A stretch of DNA of 64,000 nt from a virus: IMG/VR virus record IMGVR_UViG_3300050015_000481, positions 19,399-83,398 of that record. One strand, written 5' to 3'. Positions 61,048 to 64,000 of this stretch are shown one piece after another (position 1 is the first letter of the stretch; each line of letters begins with the position of its first letter). Below the pieces are notes generated by a model. The model saw only the letters and a list, made by a program, of their open reading frames with translations. It made no database searches and was not told the origin of the DNA. The position numbers and the translations under genes were made by a program.

Positions 61048-61245
61048 ATGACAGTAATTGCTGAAATATATCAGTTTTTATTTATTTCTTCCATCATTTT
61101 CATTCTCAATATCCTTGGGAGCTTGGGATTGAAAATGTATGGGAGATTTGCTCTTAAACAAAGCACCGTAACATTTGAATTATCCACAGCAGAAAAGATA
61201 ATGTTATGGATATCATTATCAATATTTTTTACATTTCTTATATAA
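61048..61245 (+). CDS. Small membrane protein
   Basis: This is a 65-residue protein. The start at ATG 61048 is preferred to an upstream in-frame start that overlaps the preceding gene. Two spans are visible: YQFLFISSIIFILNILGSLG near 8-27 and IMLWISLSIFFTFLI at the end. Separated by 8 bases from the next gene. A holin-like or host-membrane role is possible but not shown. Confidence 0.55.
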   Translation: MTVIAEIYQFLFISSIIFILNILGSLGLKMYGRFALKQSTVTFELSTAEKIMLWISLSIFFTFLI

Positions 61246-61253
61246 AACAATAA

Positions 61254-61790
61254 ATGAAACCAGTTGAAACCGCATTTGAACCAGTAAATGGTTATATATC
61301 ATCGATCACGAGAAATACTATCAATGGATGGTATGAAATAGAAATAGGCATTCCTAAAGGTTGGGTATTTGATGAGAATAAAGAAATAAAATGCGAAATC
61401 ATTACTGAACTCGCAGAAGGTAAGATCATTAAAATTTCACCAAAAAGCGATAAAACCGTCATTGATGACATACTTTTATTTATTGGCGTTATAGTTGAAA
61501 CCAATAGGAAAATCGCTGAAAAAGAAAAAGAATTCACGAACAAAATGGAAGAAATGAAGAATGTCTTGGAACAGGAAGCTAAAAAGTTTTACACTGAACT
61601 CGATGCTCTTAAAGAAAATTCATTTAAAAATCTCAATGCTAATTACGAAAAAAGTCTTGGCGATGAAGAATCTGAAGAAAAGAAAAGACACAGAAGAACC
61701 AAAGCTGAAATGGAATTAGCAAAAAAAGAAGCTGGTTTGATCAGCACCAGTGGTGATACTGAAACAACTATTCCACCTACAGTAAATTAA
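61254..61790 (+). CDS. Hypothetical protein with beta domain and coiled coil
   Basis: This is a 178-residue protein. Residues 1-75 form a beta-type domain (INGWYEIEIGIPKGWVFD). Residues 85-130 are a coiled coil, and the last 45 are charged and disordered, with the basic patch EKKRHRRTKAEMELAKKE. This could bind nucleic acid or a membrane neighbour. No family was recognised. It is 6 bases before the next gene. Confidence 0.62.
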   Translation: MKPVETAFEPVNGYISSITRNTINGWYEIEIGIPKGWVFDENKEIKCEIITELAEGKIIKISPKSDKTVIDDILLFIGVIVETNRKIAEKEKEFTNKMEEMKNVLEQEAKKFYTELDALKENSFKNLNANYEKSLGDEESEEKKRHRRTKAEMELAKKEAGLISTSGDTETTIPPTVN

Positions 61791-61796
61791 TTCTTA

Positions 61797-62150
61797 ATGG
61801 CATACGATAAGAAAATATTATCAATCGATTCTGATGATGATGATAAAAGCTATCTGGCATTCAGCGAATATCTTGAAGAAGACACAGAGAGAAAGAAAAA
61901 ACTAACTGCTCGTGAAATTCAGGAAATTGCTGATGATCTCGTTCTGGAGATCGAAAGAAAAAAAAGAAATCAAAAGCTCAAAAGTCAAAAATTAATTCCA
62001 TATATTCTCAAACATTCTGAAGAAAAATACAGCGAGAAGGAATTACTTGGCTATTCTTATAATGACGTGCAGGATATCTACAATGAAATCAAAGCACAGC
62101 GACAGGAATCTCCTGCTGTTAAATTTTTCCACTTTATTTTTAATTTATAA
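61797..62150 (+). CDS. Hypothetical protein, acidic-basic helical
   Basis: This is a 117-residue helical protein with an acidic N-terminus (LSIDSDDDDKSYLAFSEYLE) and a basic middle (ERKKRNQKLKSQKLIP). The segment DVQDIYNEIKAQ is amphipathic and the C-terminus is aromatic. Probably a small regulatory or structural factor. Ends just before the host-type promoter at 62154. Confidence 0.6.
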   Translation: MAYDKKILSIDSDDDDKSYLAFSEYLEEDTERKKKLTAREIQEIADDLVLEIERKKRNQKLKSQKLIPYILKHSEEKYSEKELLGYSYNDVQDIYNEIKAQRQESPAVKFFHFIFNL

Positions 62151-62153
62151 TCC

Positions 62154-62184
62154 TTGCAAGTCCCAAAACTTTGCAGTACATTTG
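62154..62184 (+). promoter_or_regulatory. Bacteroidota-type promoter TTG-N20-TACATTTG
   Basis: TTG at 62154-62156 and TACATTTG at 62177-62184 with exactly 20 bases between, 33 bases before the exonuclease-like gene. Confidence 0.68.
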
Positions 62185-62217
62185 CTTTATAATAATAATT
62201 AATTTAATATAAACACT

Positions 62218-63033
62218 ATGGCATTATTTGATGATGTATTTAACAGAAAAATGGTTTACGGAATGCTTTTCTTCAACATTAAAGCAGTATTGGTTTATCC
62301 GACACTCGTAGACTTACAAGCAAAAAACCCCAAAATGTATGATCGTTGGAAGTATCTTTCAAAAACGAAATATGCTTTTGATATGGATGTCAGACATTTT
62401 AACTCTGGCGGTGGTATTGACGAAACACCAGAATATTCACAAAGAATATACGAAGAGAATGCAGTTCAACATCCTGAGTTTAACAAAATCGTTGCAATAA
62501 CCTATGGCACGCTTTATAATGATGAGGGTAAAATTCAAAGACTCCTAAAGCGTATTGTGGGCGAAGACGAAGCAGTTGTAATCGATCAATTCTTGGAAGT
62601 CCTAAAGGCAATATCCAGTGATGGAAGCCAGTCAACACCACAAACATTCCCTGTATTGTGTGGACATAATATTATCGGGCACGATATTCCACTCTTAATT
62701 AAAAGATTTTATTTTAACAGAAATAAAACTGCTGAAGTAAAAGAACTGCCATTCATCTTGAAAAGAGCATTAAATGTTAAACCTTGGGAATCTGGCATTA
62801 TTGACACAGTTAATGTCTGGAAATTCAATGGCTTTGATTATTCATCTTTGATGTTAATTGCTAACTTCCTTGATCTTAAAGGTGATGATCTACTCACACA
62901 CGTGGAATTATCAAAATATTATTGGGCAAATGTCGGTGAAAAACCCAGCGAAACACTGGAGTTTGTAGCAAGACAATCGGCAACACAAACAAATCTTGTC
63001 GTTCAACTCATGAATGAATTAAGACTGGCATAA
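62218..63033 (+). CDS. PolB-type 3'-5' exonuclease homologue lacking most catalytic residues
   Basis: This 271-residue protein has the plan of the predicted 3'-5' exonuclease family related to the PolB proofreading domain. The first strand, normally FLDIET, is FFNIKAV (N20, K22), so both Asp and Glu are lost. The middle HN...(F/H)D element is kept (CGHNIIGHDIPLL, D156). An SGIIDTVNVWKFNGF element is kept. The late Y-x-x-x-D element is ARQSATQTN, lacking the Asp. Thus three of the four metal ligands appear gone. It likely binds DNA ends or a partner without cutting. Host-type promoter upstream suggests early expression. Confidence 0.75.
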   Translation: MALFDDVFNRKMVYGMLFFNIKAVLVYPTLVDLQAKNPKMYDRWKYLSKTKYAFDMDVRHFNSGGGIDETPEYSQRIYEENAVQHPEFNKIVAITYGTLYNDEGKIQRLLKRIVGEDEAVVIDQFLEVLKAISSDGSQSTPQTFPVLCGHNIIGHDIPLLIKRFYFNRNKTAEVKELPFILKRALNVKPWESGIIDTVNVWKFNGFDYSSLMLIANFLDLKGDDLLTHVELSKYYWANVGEKPSETLEFVARQSATQTNLVVQLMNELRLA

Positions 63034-63057
63034 ATTCTGTTTTCATATTATTCTCTT

Positions 63058-63093
63058 AAATAAAGTAAGTCACAATGGCTTACTTTATTTTTT
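63058..63093 (+). terminator. Rho-independent terminator
   Basis: AAATAAAGTAAG pairs with CTTACTTTATTT around a 9-base loop, ending in a T run. Confidence 0.9.
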
Positions 63094-63096
63094 TTG

Positions 63097-63105
63097 GTAT
63101 TTATA
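63097..63105 (+). promoter_or_regulatory. GTATTTATW phage promoter motif
   Basis: GTATTTATA lies 21 bases before the start at 63127, just after the terminator. Confidence 0.62.
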
Positions 63106-63126
63106 TGTAAATATAAGCCTGATAAT

Positions 63127-64000
63127 ATGAATTTGGAATTTGATAGTTCGATTAGTATAAAAAATGTTTACGCAACTGGAGTAATTACTGGTGCAACACT
63201 CTGTGGAACAACAATCTGTGGTATTTCAAAAATCTTTGAAGGTGGTAGTTGTTTAGCCAGTTTATATCTGGGTATTGCTGCATGTGCTTGTGATTCAAAG
63301 TGCTTGGGTGCTAAACTACCTGCTTATTATCTCAATACTGGTAGTACGGCACTGTGTGCGACTACAGCAGGAAATGCCTTGTGTCTTGGTGCTAAAGTAC
63401 CTGCATATTATCTTAACACTGGTAGCACAGCTTTATGTGCGACTACTGCGGGAAATGCTTTGTGCCTTGATGGTAAACTACCTGCTTATTATCTTAATAC
63501 AGGTTCAACAACTAACGGTCAGCAAACTAAATTTAGTGTAACTCAGGCATCACATGGATTGAGTGTTGGCAACGTTATTAAATCCAATGGTGCTAATACA
63601 TACGTGAAAGCAACTGGTAATACTGCTGTCAATGCCGAAGTGGTTGGTATTGTAACAGTAGTAAGTAGTATTAATGCATTTACTTTTGTAACACATGGCA
63701 TAATTGAGACAGGTGTTCCTGTACAATCATCAGGAACTGTTATGTTCTTATCGCCAACATCTGGTGGTGCTTTAACCACAACTGAGCCAATTACAATTGG
63801 ACAAATAAGTAAACCATTAATGGTTATATTAGAAAGTGGTTCAAAAGCATTATTCCAAATATTCAGGGGAATGATCATAACTGCAGATGGTAGTTATGCG
63901 CCATTAGATAGTCCAGTATTCACGACTAAAATAACAACACCTGTTATTCAATTAACTACAGTAGGTGCAAGAACAGTAGAGACTGCAATAGCTTATTTTA
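63127..64000 (+). CDS. Tail fibre protein, N-terminal part (continues beyond window)
   Basis: The frame opens at ATG 63127 and stays open to the end, giving at least 291 residues. The N-terminal 60 residues are strand-rich, with Cys pairs (TTICGI, CACDSKC). From residue 59 there are 27-residue tandem repeats with PAYYLNTGST...LCATTAGNALC. The remainder is Thr/Val/Gly-rich with a typical fibre segment (SQASHGLSVGNVI-like, then NAEVVGIVTVV) and later YAPLDSPVFT. Composition and Cys content match the fibre at 521. Likely a host-binding fibre. Confidence 0.75.
   Translation, partial: MNLEFDSSISIKNVYATGVITGATLCGTTICGISKIFEGGSCLASLYLGIAACACDSKCLGAKLPAYYLNTGSTALCATTAGNALCLGAKVPAYYLNTGSTALCATTAGNALCLDGKLPAYYLNTGSTTNGQQTKFSVTQASHGLSVGNVIKSNGANTYVKATGNTAVNAEVVGIVTVVSSINAFTFVTHGIIETGVPVQSSGTVMFLSPTSGGALTTTEPITIGQISKPLMVILESGSKALFQIFRGMIITADGSYAPLDSPVFTTKITTPVIQLTTVGARTVETAIAYF
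63301..63510 (+). repeat. 81-base tandem repeat inside fibre gene
   Basis: Two full in-frame copies (63301-63381 and 63382-63462) and a partial third (63463-63510) encode CLGAKLPAYYLNTGS followed by TALCATTAGNAL with minor changes. The copies are similar in DNA, so unit number could change by recombination. Confidence 0.75.

Noticed and set aside
1-64000. tRNA genes, CRISPR arrays and insertion sequences
   Set aside because: I looked for tRNA-like cloverleaf ends, regularly spaced repeats and transposase motifs and saw none. The presence of a CCA-transferase domain does not come with tRNA genes in this window. A tRNA-finding program could still detect an unusual one.

Overview
This window is a dense stretch of a large, AT-rich, double-stranded DNA phage genome. 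The phage has a contractile tail (myovirus type) and almost certainly infects a member of the Bacteroidota. The phage assignment rests on a gp25-like and a gp6/J-like baseplate protein, a tail-protein-I-like/FN3 protein, several tail fibres, a family B DNA polymerase, a DnaG-type primase, a RuvC-like resolvase, a fused Mre11-Rad50 protein, dCMP deaminase and a GH25 lysozyme. The Bacteroidota assignment rests on five promoters of the form TTG-N20-TAnnTTTG, which is the host sigma-ABfr signature, and on FN3-like domains of the type common in that phylum. No capsid, terminase, portal or tail-sheath gene was recognised, so 64 kb is only part of a larger, possibly jumbo, genome. No tRNA, rRNA, CRISPR array or insertion sequence was seen. 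No gene-free stretch exceeds about 300 bases.

Layout. 1-2675: end of a tail-fibre region, with small paralogous proteins, a Cys-rich fibre and a membrane protein. 2672-9341: GIY-YIG homing endonuclease, SNF2-like helicase and PolB. 9375-12697: a Nudix hydrolase fusion, a WYL-like protein and small unknowns. 12757-23693: an unusual block with a 1441-residue polyvalent protein (kinase-like, GNAT, zincin-like and CCA-transferase-like parts), a 2H phosphoesterase, a PD-(D/E)XK-like protein, a HAD phosphatase of the RNA-repair type and a ParB-like protein, invaded by three homing endonucleases. 23700-28011: a glycosyltransferase and unknown, probably virion-related, proteins. 28093-41338: baseplate and fibre genes. 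41422-53173: DNA metabolism, comprising an RHH protein, resolvase, phosphoesterase, primase, sigma factor, Mre11-Rad50 fusion and dCMP deaminase, plus an amidase-like protein. 53195-63033: membrane and lysis genes, a large DUF3008-containing protein, GH25 lysozyme and a PolB-type exonuclease that has lost most catalytic residues. 63127-end: start of a repeat-rich fibre.

Regulation. Two promoter classes can be read directly. A 9-base motif, GTATTTAT(A/T), lies about 13-50 bases before at least twenty starts and is oriented with the gene, including in front of both minus-strand genes. It mostly precedes virion, lysis and homing genes. Host-type promoters with an exact 20-base spacer precede the helicase/polymerase operon, the phosphoesterase, the primase/sigma pair, Mre11-Rad50 and the exonuclease-like gene. 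The encoded ECF-like sigma factor is a natural candidate for reading the phage-specific motif, but this is inference. Strong hairpin terminators separate many units.

Most notable are the polyvalent protein with L-x-E motifs at its domain joints, the RNA-repair-like gene set, a homing endonuclease that split the HAD gene and left a recoded 5' end, the inactivated exonuclease, and nine nuclease genes of the homing/GIY-YIG type.
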